From Candidatus Melainabacteria bacterium (lineage in GTDB: Bacteria; Cyanobacteriota; Vampirovibrionia; Obscuribacterales; Obscuribacteraceae), in the NCBI GenBank assembly GCA_003242885.1, contig QKMZ01000001.1, positions 310,001-374,000 of the forward strand: a DNA stretch of 64,000 bases, written 5' to 3'. A program made the position numbers and the translations under genes. Position 1 is the first letter of the stretch, and every line of letters begins with the position of its first letter. Under the pieces are notes generated by a model. The model was not told where the DNA came from. It searched no databases and saw nothing but the letters and a program-made list of their open reading frames with translations. Below, in pieces: positions 25,458 through 34,304 of the stretch.

Positions 25458-28172
25458 ATGTTACAGGTATACGACAGTCAGGAGACTCGCCGACTTGAGG
25501 AAGATCGGCTAAGGCAGCGCAACTGGAAGCGCTGGGGACCGTATCTGTCGAACCGGCAGTGGGGCACAGTCCGCGAAGACTATTCAGCGGGCGGCTCGTG
25601 TTGGGACTATTTCACTCACGATCATTCGCGCAGTCGCGCCTACCGCTGGGGTGAAGATGGATTGCTCGGAATCACTGATCGCGAGTGCCGTTTGTGCTTT
25701 TCTCTCTGCTTGTGGAATGGCAAAGATCCGATTTTAAAAGAACGGTTGTTTGGACTGACAGGTCCCGAAGGAAATCACGGCGAAGACGTCAAAGAAAACT
25801 TTTACTACATAGATTCGACGATTACGCACTCGTACATGAAAGCGCTGTATAAGTATCCAGCTAACGAGTTTCCTTATGACAGTCTCGTCAAAGAAAACAG
25901 AAATCGTAGTCGCTCAATGCCAGAGTTTGAGCTGTATGACACAGGTGTTTTTGACAAAGACGAATACTTCGATGTTTTCGTCGAGTATGCGAAGAACACT
26001 CCGAACGACATTCTCATCAAGGTTGTGATTAACAATCGTTCGTCTGAAACGCGTCAGATTCACTTCTTGCCGACGCTGTGGTTTCGCAACACCTGGAGTT
26101 TCGGATCCGCCTACGATCGTGTCACCACACGACCAAGCATGAAATTTGAAAAGCCTGGATTGATTTCCACTGAGCACGAGACGCTCGGGAAGTTTTATTT
26201 CGCATATCAAACACCATCCTATGCAAAGGCTGAGCCGACGCCGCTTTTTACCGAGAATGAGACGAATCACGAACGTCTTTTCGGACTCCCAAATTCGGTT
26301 CCGCATGTGAAGGATGCCTTTCACGAGTATGTAATCGGTAAAAAGGAAGATGCTGTAAATCCAGACCGCGTTGGCACAAAATTTGCGCCGCATTATGTTT
26401 TGGAGATCGGTGCAAAAGATTCATGCACAGTCAATCTGCGCCTGTTTTCAGAGGCTGAGCAGCCCAGCGAGACTTTTGACACGGAGTTCGACAAACTATT
26501 TTTGGTGCGACTGGCTGAAGCCGACGATCTCTACTACAAAGATGGTGTCATCCATCCTTCGTTAACCTCTGAAGAAAAACTTGTGGCGCGTCAGGCTTAC
26601 GCTGGACTTCTTTGGACGAAACAGTTTTATCACTACGTCATTCCGGATTGGCTTGATGGAGATGTGAGCCAGCCCGCGCCACCCGGGCAGCGCAAGCACG
26701 GACGTAACAAAGATTGGAAGCATGTCTACAATCGCGACATTATTTCTATGCCCGACAAGTGGGAATACCCTTGGTTCGCCGCCTGGGATCTGGCATTCCA
26801 TATGATTCCTTTTTCCGATATGGATTCATATTTCGCCAAAGACCAAATGATTCTTCTCTTGCGTGAGTGGTATATGCACCCTAACGGGCAAATTCCTGCG
26901 TATGAGTTCAATTTTGGTGACGTCAATCCGCCCGTTCATGCGTGGGCGGCGTGGCACATATACAAATCCGAACGCTATACCGGCGTGCCCGATCGCGTTT
27001 TTCTTGAAAGCATCTTTCAGAAGCTGACGCTCAATTTCACATGGTGGGTGAATCGCAAAGATTTGGAGGGAAACAATCTCTTCTCTGGCGGGTTCTTAGG
27101 ATTGGACAATATCGGTGCATTTGACCGATCGCAAAAACTGCCCACGGGTGGAGTTCTCGAGCAGGCTGACGGAACTGCCTGGATGGCATTCTTCTGTCTC
27201 AACATGTTCCGTATGGCGATGGAGTTGGCACAAGAGAATCCCGTCTATGAAGACATGGCGTCCAGATATTTTGAACATTTTGTTTCCATCACGGACGCGA
27301 TGAATTGCCTGGGCGGCAACGGACTCTGGCATGAAGAAGATGGCTTTTACTACGATCAAATTCATGTAGACGATCATTACATGCCACTGAAGATCCGATC
27401 TCTTGTCGGATTACTGCCACTAATTGCGGTGCACACATTCGATGAAAGTCAGCTTTCCCGGATGCCGAATTTCTACAAGCGCATGGCGTGGTTTCTCACA
27501 TACAGAGCGGATTTGTCGAAGTCTATTACGTATGCTGCTGAAGATCATGATGTGCGCATTCTAGCGATTCCATCTAAAGAGAGATTGGAAAGATTGCTTG
27601 CCTATCTTTTGGATGAGGAAGAATTTCTTTCTCCATACGGCATTCGCTCGCTGTCTAAGTATCACGAGAAGCATCCATATTCGTTCTTCGCTGGTGGCAA
27701 AGAGCATCGAGTCGAGTACATGCCGGACGAAAGCGATACTGGCATGTTTGGCGGCAATTCAAATTGGAGAGGACCGATTTGGTTCCCACTCAATTATTTG
27801 ATTGTTGAGGCGTTGCTGCGCTACTACCATTTTTATGGTGACTCTTTCCTTGTCGAATGTCCGACAGGCTCCGGCAATATGATGAATCTCGAGCAAGTTT
27901 CGCAGGAGATTGCTCGCCGCCTTTCATCAATATTTCTACCCGATCAAAATGGTGTTCGCCCCTGCAATGGGCAGCAAACAAAATACGCTGATGACCCGAA
28001 TTGGAAAAATTTGGTTCTCTTCTACGAGTATTTCAACCCTGAGACAGGCAGGGGGTTGGGAGCCGATCACCAAACTGGATGGACGGCTCTTGTCGCTGAC
28101 CTGCTCGCGCGCGAAAGATGGGATAAACTTGTCAATGGTACAAGGGTTGTTTTAGATGTAGCGCGATCTTGA
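25458..28172 (+). CDS. GH63-like glucosidase (MGH1-type glycosidase)
   Basis: A 904-aa cytoplasmic (alpha/alpha)6-barrel glycosidase. The N terminus 'WKRWGPYLSNRQWGTVREDY' and 'SRAYRWGEDGL', with 'RLFGLTGPEGNHGEDVKE', are the conserved signature of proteins annotated glucosidase / mannosylglycerate hydrolase-like. The barrel part shows 'WEYPWFAAWDLAFHMIPF' and 'NSNWRGPIWFPLNYL', as in GH63/GH15-like enzymes. The probable substrate is an alpha-glucosyl or mannosyl compatible solute or oligosaccharide (inference). Full length is present. The next ORF starts 1 nt after the stop. Confidence 0.88.
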   Translation: MLQVYDSQETRRLEEDRLRQRNWKRWGPYLSNRQWGTVREDYSAGGSCWDYFTHDHSRSRAYRWGEDGLLGITDRECRLCFSLCLWNGKDPILKERLFGLTGPEGNHGEDVKENFYYIDSTITHSYMKALYKYPANEFPYDSLVKENRNRSRSMPEFELYDTGVFDKDEYFDVFVEYAKNTPNDILIKVVINNRSSETRQIHFLPTLWFRNTWSFGSAYDRVTTRPSMKFEKPGLISTEHETLGKFYFAYQTPSYAKAEPTPLFTENETNHERLFGLPNSVPHVKDAFHEYVIGKKEDAVNPDRVGTKFAPHYVLEIGAKDSCTVNLRLFSEAEQPSETFDTEFDKLFLVRLAEADDLYYKDGVIHPSLTSEEKLVARQAYAGLLWTKQFYHYVIPDWLDGDVSQPAPPGQRKHGRNKDWKHVYNRDIISMPDKWEYPWFAAWDLAFHMIPFSDMDSYFAKDQMILLLREWYMHPNGQIPAYEFNFGDVNPPVHAWAAWHIYKSERYTGVPDRVFLESIFQKLTLNFTWWVNRKDLEGNNLFSGGFLGLDNIGAFDRSQKLPTGGVLEQADGTAWMAFFCLNMFRMAMELAQENPVYEDMASRYFEHFVSITDAMNCLGGNGLWHEEDGFYYDQIHVDDHYMPLKIRSLVGLLPLIAVHTFDESQLSRMPNFYKRMAWFLTYRADLSKSITYAAEDHDVRILAIPSKERLERLLAYLLDEEEFLSPYGIRSLSKYHEKHPYSFFAGGKEHRVEYMPDESDTGMFGGNSNWRGPIWFPLNYLIVEALLRYYHFYGDSFLVECPTGSGNMMNLEQVSQEIARRLSSIFLPDQNGVRPCNGQQTKYADDPNWKNLVLFYEYFNPETGRGLGADHQTGWTALVADLLARERWDKLVNGTRVVLDVARS

Positions 28173-28173
28173 A

Positions 28174-29616
28174 ATGCTAAGCGGCATGCGGAGCAGTTTT
28201 AGAAACAAAAATCGAAGTGCGAGCCAATGGATTGTTATGGCGCGTAAACTTGCTGCTGTCGTGCTGAGTCTGCAAATTCTTACCTGCTCGAGCGCTTTTG
28301 CGCTGCAGCCACTTGATGAAGAACGCCAGATTGATGCAATCACAAACCAGATCTTGCATCGAGAGATTGATTTAGAGCGGTACTATCTGCAATACCGTGT
28401 TTATGGCACGAAAATTCCTAAGACCCAGCGTATTCGATTTGCCGCTGGTCAAATCGCCTCTGCTGCCGTGGGTTTGGCGTCCAGTATTTGGCTGGTCAAG
28501 ATTTCCGGCGCCAATATTCACCACCCTGAAAAAATTACAGACGGAGAAAATCGTCGCGCCATAAGAGTCGGAATCGTCGGAATTCTCCTAGATGGCGCCA
28601 GCGTCGGCTTTGAGTTTGGCGCGAACGGTTGGACTGCTATGAAGAACATCATTCTAAAAAAGAGTCCAGGTGCTGCTGTAAAGGAAGTAATAAAACGCGT
28701 ACAAGAAATTGATGCATTGCGCGCTGAAAGAGACGCGCTTGTGGCGAAGTTTCCAGATTCTGAACTTGGTGGCGTGTATCGAGCTGAAGGCCGCGTGTTG
28801 AAGCACTTTCGCGATTGGTGTCTATCGGAATTTGCGGATGTGTATTCCGATATCAAGGCTCTTCAGTCTAGTTACAACGTTTACTATGCGCTCGACCTCG
28901 CCGCCGATGGTCTCTATTTGGCGTCATATTTGCTGGGCATGCAATCATATAAAAGCGATCGCTTTACGAAGCCTTCGGTGGTCACGGGCATTGTAGGAGA
29001 TGGCTTCGGTATTGCCAGTGCGCCGGCCAGCTCCCGGTCTTATTATTTGCTTGCGAAATTCTGGCGCGGTAGATTGAAGAAGAAGTTTCAAGAGTCTCTA
29101 AAAGATGCTGAGGCTGATGCGAAAGTGGCGATGGCTGACTTGAGTAGAGAACTTTCGACAAAGGACATCACACTATTGGAGGCGACTCCGTCCGTCCAAA
29201 ATCGGACCTCTGCGTATGCGCTTTGGTCCGCACGTTATGACCGAAGTATCGACGAGAGCCTGGAAGATTTGCGCCACAACAATAAAGTTGCCTTGCAGGG
29301 AGAGCTGACTGGTCCTCTGATTTCGGGGACATATTTGAATCAGGATATCTTGGGTATGGTCAGCCTAAGCAGTCGGCTGCGCAACCGCGATAGAGCGCAG
29401 AACAATCTTGCGCTGGCAGGAGCAATTGGTTCAACAGCCGGTACTGGGTTTTCTCTTGGACTGACTACTTACTGGCTATATGATGATATCCGTCATCGAA
29501 CAAGAATGAGAAAGAAAGACGAGCTGCCCGAGCAGATTTTGGCGAGACGATTGAAAACTCTCGATGAGCTCGATTCGATGTTGATTTCGTCAAATAAGCC
29601 GCAACCTATTCAGTGA
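28174..29616 (+). CDS. Hypothetical exported or membrane protein
   Basis: An unknown 480-aa protein. The frame opens with an ATG 1 nt after the glucosidase stop. A second ATG at 28237 (MARKLAAVVLSLQIL) would begin directly with a signal peptide ending near 'SSAFA' and is the more natural start. Three or four hydrophobic patches ('IASAAVGLASSIWLV', 'AIRVGIVGILLDGASVG', 'NNLALAGAIGSTAGTGF') separate helical, charged stretches. No domain is recognised. Its stop codon lies inside the first copy of a 23-bp tandem duplication that also encloses the next gene's start. Co-transcription with the glucosidase is likely. Confidence 0.7.
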   Translation: MLSGMRSSFRNKNRSASQWIVMARKLAAVVLSLQILTCSSAFALQPLDEERQIDAITNQILHREIDLERYYLQYRVYGTKIPKTQRIRFAAGQIASAAVGLASSIWLVKISGANIHHPEKITDGENRRAIRVGIVGILLDGASVGFEFGANGWTAMKNIILKKSPGAAVKEVIKRVQEIDALRAERDALVAKFPDSELGGVYRAEGRVLKHFRDWCLSEFADVYSDIKALQSSYNVYYALDLAADGLYLASYLLGMQSYKSDRFTKPSVVTGIVGDGFGIASAPASSRSYYLLAKFWRGRLKKKFQESLKDAEADAKVAMADLSRELSTKDITLLEATPSVQNRTSAYALWSARYDRSIDESLEDLRHNNKVALQGELTGPLISGTYLNQDILGMVSLSSRLRNRDRAQNNLALAGAIGSTAGTGFSLGLTTYWLYDDIRHRTRMRKKDELPEQILARRLKTLDELDSMLISSNKPQPIQ

Positions 29617-29651
29617 AACGGTCGAAATCTATTCAGTGAAACAGTCGAAAT
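29606..29651 (+). repeat. 23-bp tandem duplication at a gene junction
   Basis: CTATTCAGTGAAACGGTCGAAAT is followed immediately by a second copy with one substitution. Copy 1 contains the upstream gene's TGA stop; copy 2 contains a possible GTG start of the GNAT gene. Confidence 0.9.
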
Positions 29652-30811
29652 CCATGAATGATTACTTTCTGAAATCGGAGCGCCTCCGTTTTCGCTGGTG
29701 GCACGCGGACGATGTGAAACTCGCCTGGAGCCTTTGGGGAGACCCCGAAGTGACAAAGCTCTTTAGCAAAGAACCTCTAACACGTGGAGCCGTGGAGAAG
29801 CGTTTGGCGCACGAGATTGAACAGGGAAATAAGTTCGGAATTCAATATTGGCCGCTCTTCACTCCTGACGGCGATTTCGTCGGCTGCTGCGGTTTAAGAC
29901 CGAAACCTGTGAGCACCGGTGGCTGCGGTTTAAGACCCTATGCGAAACCTGGGAGCGCCGGCGGCTCGCCGGCTTCGGTCGGCTTGGATGCCGCCACTGC
30001 AGACTCTGAAGATGACAAAGGTTCTGACGAAAGAGTTTCTCTTCACTCAGACTTAGACCTTCATTCGTGTGCGGAAATTGGTTTTCACCTCCTTCCGAAC
30101 CATTGGGGAAAGGGTTATGCAACTGAGGCTGCAAGGGCAGTTATAGATCATGCGTTTTCAACCCTGAAGATAAAAACTTTGTTCGCTGGTCACCATCCTG
30201 ATAACAAGTCCTCACGAAGTGCTTTACGTAAATTGGGTTTCATCGGCGCTTCTGCAGAGTTTTATGAACCAACAGGATTGCATCATCCATCGTACTTGCT
30301 TTATCGAGATGATAAACCCTGTCGATTGCGTCTTGCTCAACAGGCTGACTCATATGCTCTTGCCGCGGTTCATCACGATTCTCTAAAGGGAACATTTGAC
30401 GACCTTGTGCCTGTTTATGCCAACTCTAGATCGTTGGATGACTTTGAACATTTGTGGAGTGGCAGGTTCGATGATCCGCTTTGTGTGACGAGCGCGCTTG
30501 TGCGCGGCGAACAGATTGTTGGACTTGTGTCGGCATCTGCGCCACGCGATGATGATTCCGATGGAACATTCGGAGAAGTTGGTCGTATTTATTTGCACCC
30601 TTCCGTTTGGCAGAGAGGGCATGGAAAAACACTCCTGACGTGGTGTGAAGAAGAGCTTGCCAGGACGGGTTACCTGACGTCGAAACTCTGGGTGTTCGAA
30701 GTAAACGAACGTGCAAGACGTTTTTACGAAAGAAACGGATACCGATTGGACGGCAAGGCGAAAGAAGAGTTCGGAACGCGTTTGCTCCGCTACGAAAAGA
30801 ACTTATTGTAG
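29636..30811 (+). CDS. Tandem GNAT acetyltransferase (two domains) with internal duplication
   Basis: A 391-aa fusion of two GNAT N-acetyltransferase domains. Domain 1 (~10-215) is RimJ/RimL-like ('LRFRWWHADDVKLAWSLWGD', acetyl-CoA loop 'HWGKGYATEAARA', 'NKSSRSALRKLGF'). Domain 2 (~225-390) has 'VWQRGHGKTLLTW' and 'NERARRFYERNGYRLDG'. Domain 1 is interrupted, between 'GCCGLRP' and 'CAEIGFHLL', by about 50 extra residues. These comprise an imperfect duplication (GCCGLRPKPVSTGG / GCGLRPYAKPGSAGG) and an Asp/Ser-rich acidic stretch. The start is GTG 29636 or ATG 29654, with no Shine-Dalgarno. The stop TAG is the TAG of a GTAGGGGCG repeat. Substrate unknown. Confidence 0.87.
   Translation: MKQSKSMNDYFLKSERLRFRWWHADDVKLAWSLWGDPEVTKLFSKEPLTRGAVEKRLAHEIEQGNKFGIQYWPLFTPDGDFVGCCGLRPKPVSTGGCGLRPYAKPGSAGGSPASVGLDAATADSEDDKGSDERVSLHSDLDLHSCAEIGFHLLPNHWGKGYATEAARAVIDHAFSTLKIKTLFAGHHPDNKSSRSALRKLGFIGASAEFYEPTGLHHPSYLLYRDDKPCRLRLAQQADSYALAAVHHDSLKGTFDDLVPVYANSRSLDDFEHLWSGRFDDPLCVTSALVRGEQIVGLVSASAPRDDDSDGTFGEVGRIYLHPSVWQRGHGKTLLTWCEEELARTGYLTSKLWVFEVNERARRFYERNGYRLDGKAKEEFGTRLLRYEKNLL
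29884..29963 (+). repeat. Imperfect ~40-bp direct duplication inside the GNAT gene
   Basis: Both copies contain CTGCGGTTTAAGACC and GAAACCTG followed by GAGCRCCGG. The second has a 6-bp insertion that keeps the frame. A GCCGGCGGCTCGCCGGC palindrome follows directly. Confidence 0.8.
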
Positions 30812-30836
30812 GGGCGATGCCATGCGTCGACTGGCT
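30808..30836. repeat. GTAGGGGCG palindromic repeat after the GNAT gene
   Basis: GTAGGGGCGATGCCATGCGTCGACTGG, preceded by ATT as in the copy at 22306 and the tRNA terminator. The TAG of GTAGGGG is the GNAT gene's stop codon. Confidence 0.85.
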
Positions 30837-30911
30837 TTGGTAGAGGTTCATCGTATGAACTCTTTTGAAACTTTAGAAAGGCGCACGCATTGCGCCACTA
30901 CTCGTTCAAAC

Positions 30912-31595
30912 TTACGCGCGTTTCGAATTTAATCGATATCCTTCTTTCGAAAGGTTTTCAATCACGGTTCCTTCGACGTCTCCGATTTTCTTTCTTACAC
31001 GCTTAATCGCAGAGCGGACAGCTTCTTCCGACGCCTCTCCATCGTCACCCCATGCGCGCTGTGCAAGTGCTTCGTAACTAAACACATCATCCGGATGCTG
31101 CATCATAAATTCGAGCAGCGCAAAATCTTTCGGCGAAAGGTGCACGTTCATACCGTCTACAGTTAGCTTTCTGCTTGCTGCTGAAAGTTCTAAATTCCGC
31201 ACTTGTATGGTGACATCGCCTTCCGGAAAATCGTAGCTGCGTCGCAGAAGCGCACGCAATCTTGCTGAAAGCTCGGTCAAGTGAAACGGTTTGCTCAAAT
31301 AATCATCGGCACCCATATCGAGACCCGATTCTTTGTCGGACAAACCGCCGCGACCAGTGAGCATTAAAACAGGCGTTCTGCCTCCGCTTGAGCGATAGTT
31401 CTTGAGCACATCCAAGCCGGACATTTTAGGCAAATTCCAATCAAGCATGATCAAATCATATTTGAAAGATGACAGCCGAAAGTTAGCTTCCGCGCCATCT
31501 CCGGCATGTTCGACTGTGTATCCCTCGTGCTCGAGGAAATCACTCATCGTGCTCGTCAGGTCGATATCGTCTTCAACCAGTAGAATTTTCGCCAT
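30912..31595 (-). CDS. OmpR-family response regulator (distal of two)
   Basis: A two-domain transcription factor: receiver (1-120) with Asp pocket 'LLVEDD', phospho-acceptor D52 in 'MLDWNLPKMSG' and Lys in 'DYLSKPF'. A winged-helix C terminus follows ('LSPKDFALLEFMMQHP', 'VRSAIKRVRKKIGD', 'GTVIENLSKEGYRL'). I start at MAKILLVEDD (31595), since the upstream 11 codons from 31628 are not family-like. The gene lies 88 bp downstream of a paralogue and after a histidine kinase, so it may be part of a three-component set. Target genes unknown. Confidence 0.92.
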   Translation of the reverse strand: MAKILLVEDDIDLTSTMSDFLEHEGYTVEHAGDGAEANFRLSSFKYDLIMLDWNLPKMSGLDVLKNYRSSGGRTPVLMLTGRGGLSDKESGLDMGADDYLSKPFHLTELSARLRALLRRSYDFPEGDVTIQVRNLELSAASRKLTVDGMNVHLSPKDFALLEFMMQHPDDVFSYEALAQRAWGDDGEASEEAVRSAIKRVRKKIGDVEGTVIENLSKEGYRLNSKRA

Positions 31596-31683
31596 GGCAA
31601 CCGCTTGTTTTATCTGTGCATGATACAAGTTGCATCATAGTACCGGGCTCTTTCCAATTTATCTACCCGGGCTAATCGCCGGA

Positions 31684-32355
31684 TTAATCCGGAAAGAATC
31701 CGTAGCCGTGCCCGTGTACGTTTCGCACAACATCATTCTCATTCTCTGCCGCCAGTTTTTGCCGCAAGCGTTTGACGCATGACCGAATCGCCATATCCGT
31801 AGATTCCGAATCTGTCGGCCAGACTCTGTTGAGCAAAGTGTCTGGAGAGAAAAGCTCGCGAGGATGTTTCATCAGAAATTCGAGCAATGCCAATTCTTTC
31901 GGCAAGAGTGGAACCTTCTTATTTCCGATACGAAGCACGCCTGCTTTTCTGTCCAGCTCGAAGCGGTCGTGCTTGGGATTGTCGTCTTGCACGTGCGGGC
32001 GACGCAAGAGCGCTGAAATACGTGCAGTCAGCTCGCGTGCGTGGAAAGGTTTGGTCAGATAGTCATCGGCTCCGGTGTCGAAGCCGGTTACCTTGTCGGC
32101 AATGTCGGATCTGCCAGTGAGCATGAGAATGGGCGATGTACCCCCTGCATTCCGATACTCCTTGAGAATGTCAATTCCCTTGCAACCAGGCAATTCCCAA
32201 TCAAGAATAATGATGTCGTAGTCGTAAGTCTTCACGCGCGTGCGGGCGTCGGTGCCGTCGTTCACGACTTCGCACTGGTGCTTCTCTCTGGTTAGCCACC
32301 CCTGGATGATTTCTGCAAGGGCGGTATCGTCTTCTACGAGTAGTATTTTGGCCAT
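31684..32355 (-). CDS. OmpR-family response regulator (proximal to kinase)
   Basis: A 223-aa receiver plus winged-helix regulator. Like its neighbour it begins MAKILLVEDD and has D52 in 'ILDWELPGCKG'. The Lys is in 'DYLTKPF', and the DNA-binding domain shows 'LLPKELALLEFLMKHP' and 'AIRSCVKRLRQKLAAE'. It starts 37 bp after the histidine kinase stop, so it is the most likely cognate partner. The two regulators are clearly paralogous and probably arose by tandem duplication followed by divergence. Confidence 0.93.
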   Translation of the reverse strand: MAKILLVEDDTALAEIIQGWLTREKHQCEVVNDGTDARTRVKTYDYDIIILDWELPGCKGIDILKEYRNAGGTSPILMLTGRSDIADKVTGFDTGADDYLTKPFHARELTARISALLRRPHVQDDNPKHDRFELDRKAGVLRIGNKKVPLLPKELALLEFLMKHPRELFSPDTLLNRVWPTDSESTDMAIRSCVKRLRQKLAAENENDVVRNVHGHGYGFFPD

Positions 32356-32392
32356 GGCAAGAGGTTCAATTAGCTATCAAATGATAGCTTAC

Positions 32393-34174
32393 TCAAGCCT
32401 CGTCGGTATTGAGGGTAAACCAGAAAGTGCTGCCCTTGCCTTCCTCTGAATCCACGCCGATTTGCCCATCGTGGGCTTCTACAATTGCTTTGCAGATGGA
32501 TAGCCCGAGCCCGAAGCCTTGTTTTCTGCCATCAGTGCTGCCGACCTGGCGAAAGCGGTCGAAGACGAATTTCAAGTCTTCGGCAGCAATTCCGACACCT
32601 TCGTCTTTGATGCACACTTTGCAAGTGTCGCCATTTTTTTTAAGTGAGACAGTTACTGTAGATTTGGCTGGTGAGAATTTGACCGCATTGGTCAGGATGT
32701 TGGTTGCTACTTGCATCATTCTGGATTTGTCGATGTTGGCCAAGACTTCATCAAGCTCCGCTTTCAGTTCAATGTCTTTGGGGATTGCCAGCGCTTCCAC
32801 CTGGGCCATGCTGTTGCGCAGGAGCTCCGCCAAATCAGTTTTGTTGCGGTCGAGAGAAATCGTGCCGGCATCCAAGCGTTCCATTTCCAGAAGGCTGTTA
32901 GCTAAGGTAAGCATCTCTTGCGCAGAACCTTTGGCACGCTTTACAGATTTCAAAAGATTGGGTGGCATTTGCTCACCCATTTCGATTTCCAACCAATCAA
33001 GGACCATTTGTACGGATGTAAGCGGAGTGCGCAAGTCGTGGTTGACCATGGCGAAGAAGTCCGACTTGATGCGCTCAAGCTCTTTGCGTTCGCTGATATC
33101 CTGGACAATGCAGTAGAGGGAGCTTTCTTCTTTTGACCAGGAAACGCTCCACGAAGCGTCCACCAATTCACCATCTTTGCGTTTGATTTTTGTCTCTGTG
33201 CGAAACTCAGTGTCCGAGCCGACCACCTGCGAAAGTTCTGCACCAAATTTCTCTTTGTATTCATCGGCGATAAGTTCAACAACGCGCCGCGCTAAAAATT
33301 CTTCGCTCGAATATCCCCAGAGTTTTTCCGTTGCTGGATTGACGCTGGTAAAGCTGAGACCCGCATCAAGTGAGCAAATCGCCTCGGCTGCGTTTTCCAG
33401 CATTGCTCGTTCGTGTTTGCGCAAAATTTCAATTGCGTCGTGCATTTGGTGATAAACCAAATCGATTTCGGCTAGTTCATCACCACCTCTAATCGGCGCA
33501 AGAGGCGCAAGTCCAGCGGACATCCGGCGGGTGTTGTCCATCAGAATGTCGAGGCGCCTTTTGAAATTGACGTTGACATACACTGCCGCTGTTATCGCGA
33601 TGCCGACGATTAGAAGAAGCAGAATGCATAGAATCCGGACGGAAAGTTCGTTGTTTTCTGTGAGTTGCCTCTGCAATTCAGTTTCGTTGGAATTCTCTTG
33701 CCGAACAACGTCGTTGACCAAGGAATAGAACTTGTTGATTCGGGCGCGGCTGCGGACAATCAATTGCATGGCGCCCATCTTGTCGCCTTCGTAATATCGG
33801 CTGCGCAATTGATCGAAATCTTCTTGCACCCCGTAGATAGTTCGCGTCAACTGAAGCCACTGTGATTGCTTTGTTTTTGTGTGCGATGAAAGCTCTTCAA
33901 TGACTTTTACTTCAGCGGCTGTGCGAAAGTTGAGCTCGCGAATTTTGCTGTCGTCTTTCGGAATCAGCCCTGCAAATTGTAAGAACATCATTTGTGTTCT
34001 TTCCAGGTGCATGGACAGCAGAGCGTTGATGTGCCCCACCATTGTGCGCGATTCAATGAGCTGAACTCGCGCGTCTTCCGATTGCGTGAATGTATGCAGC
34101 AGCCAGCCCACTAAGCCGACTTCCAGGACGACCGGTGCGGCAACAAGAATTAATATCTGTTTGGTAAGTTTGAT
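32393..34174 (-). CDS. Membrane histidine kinase (HAMP-PAS-HisKA-HATPase); start codon unclear
   Basis: The ORF track starts at GTG 34111, but the open frame continues upstream to a TGA and encodes 'ILILVAAPVVLEVGLVGWLL', an obvious first TM helix. No ATG, GTG or TTG lies in that extension. ATC at 34174, with GAAGG about 10 nt upstream, or ATT/ATA further in must serve, or there is a sequence error. After it come an extracytoplasmic helical sensor (~150 aa), TM2 ('ILCILLLLIVGIAITAAVYV'), HAMP, PAS, HisKA 'FFAMVNHDLRTPLTS' and HATPase ('NILTNAVKFSP', 'DEGVGIA', 'FGLGLSICKAI'). It is followed by two OmpR-type regulators. Kinase identity is secure; the start is not. Confidence 0.88.
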   Translation of the reverse strand: MKLTKQILILVAAPVVLEVGLVGWLLHTFTQSEDARVQLIESRTMVGHINALLSMHLERTQMMFLQFAGLIPKDDSKIRELNFRTAAEVKVIEELSSHTKTKQSQWLQLTRTIYGVQEDFDQLRSRYYEGDKMGAMQLIVRSRARINKFYSLVNDVVRQENSNETELQRQLTENNELSVRILCILLLLIVGIAITAAVYVNVNFKRRLDILMDNTRRMSAGLAPLAPIRGGDELAEIDLVYHQMHDAIEILRKHERAMLENAAEAICSLDAGLSFTSVNPATEKLWGYSSEEFLARRVVELIADEYKEKFGAELSQVVGSDTEFRTETKIKRKDGELVDASWSVSWSKEESSLYCIVQDISERKELERIKSDFFAMVNHDLRTPLTSVQMVLDWLEIEMGEQMPPNLLKSVKRAKGSAQEMLTLANSLLEMERLDAGTISLDRNKTDLAELLRNSMAQVEALAIPKDIELKAELDEVLANIDKSRMMQVATNILTNAVKFSPAKSTVTVSLKKNGDTCKVCIKDEGVGIAAEDLKFVFDRFRQVGSTDGRKQGFGLGLSICKAIVEAHDGQIGVDSEEGKGSTFWFTLNTDEA

Positions 34175-34245
34175 AGAGTTTCAGCCTTCAAAAGCAACCT
34201 TTGAAACCTGAATTAGTATAGCAATGCAACGCCAGCATGCAGCAA

Positions 34246-34272
34246 AGGCGACCTCCGGTTTAGTGGTCGCCT
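34246..34272. terminator. Hairpin between kinase and small ORF, possible terminator
   Basis: AGGCGACC and GGTCGCCT enclose an 11-nt loop. On the minus strand it is followed by TTTGCT, a weak T-tract, about 30 bp after the small ORF's stop. Confidence 0.4.
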
Positions 34273-34304
34273 GCGCTGTGGTCCTTCTCCAAAAGGTTTT
34301 TTCG

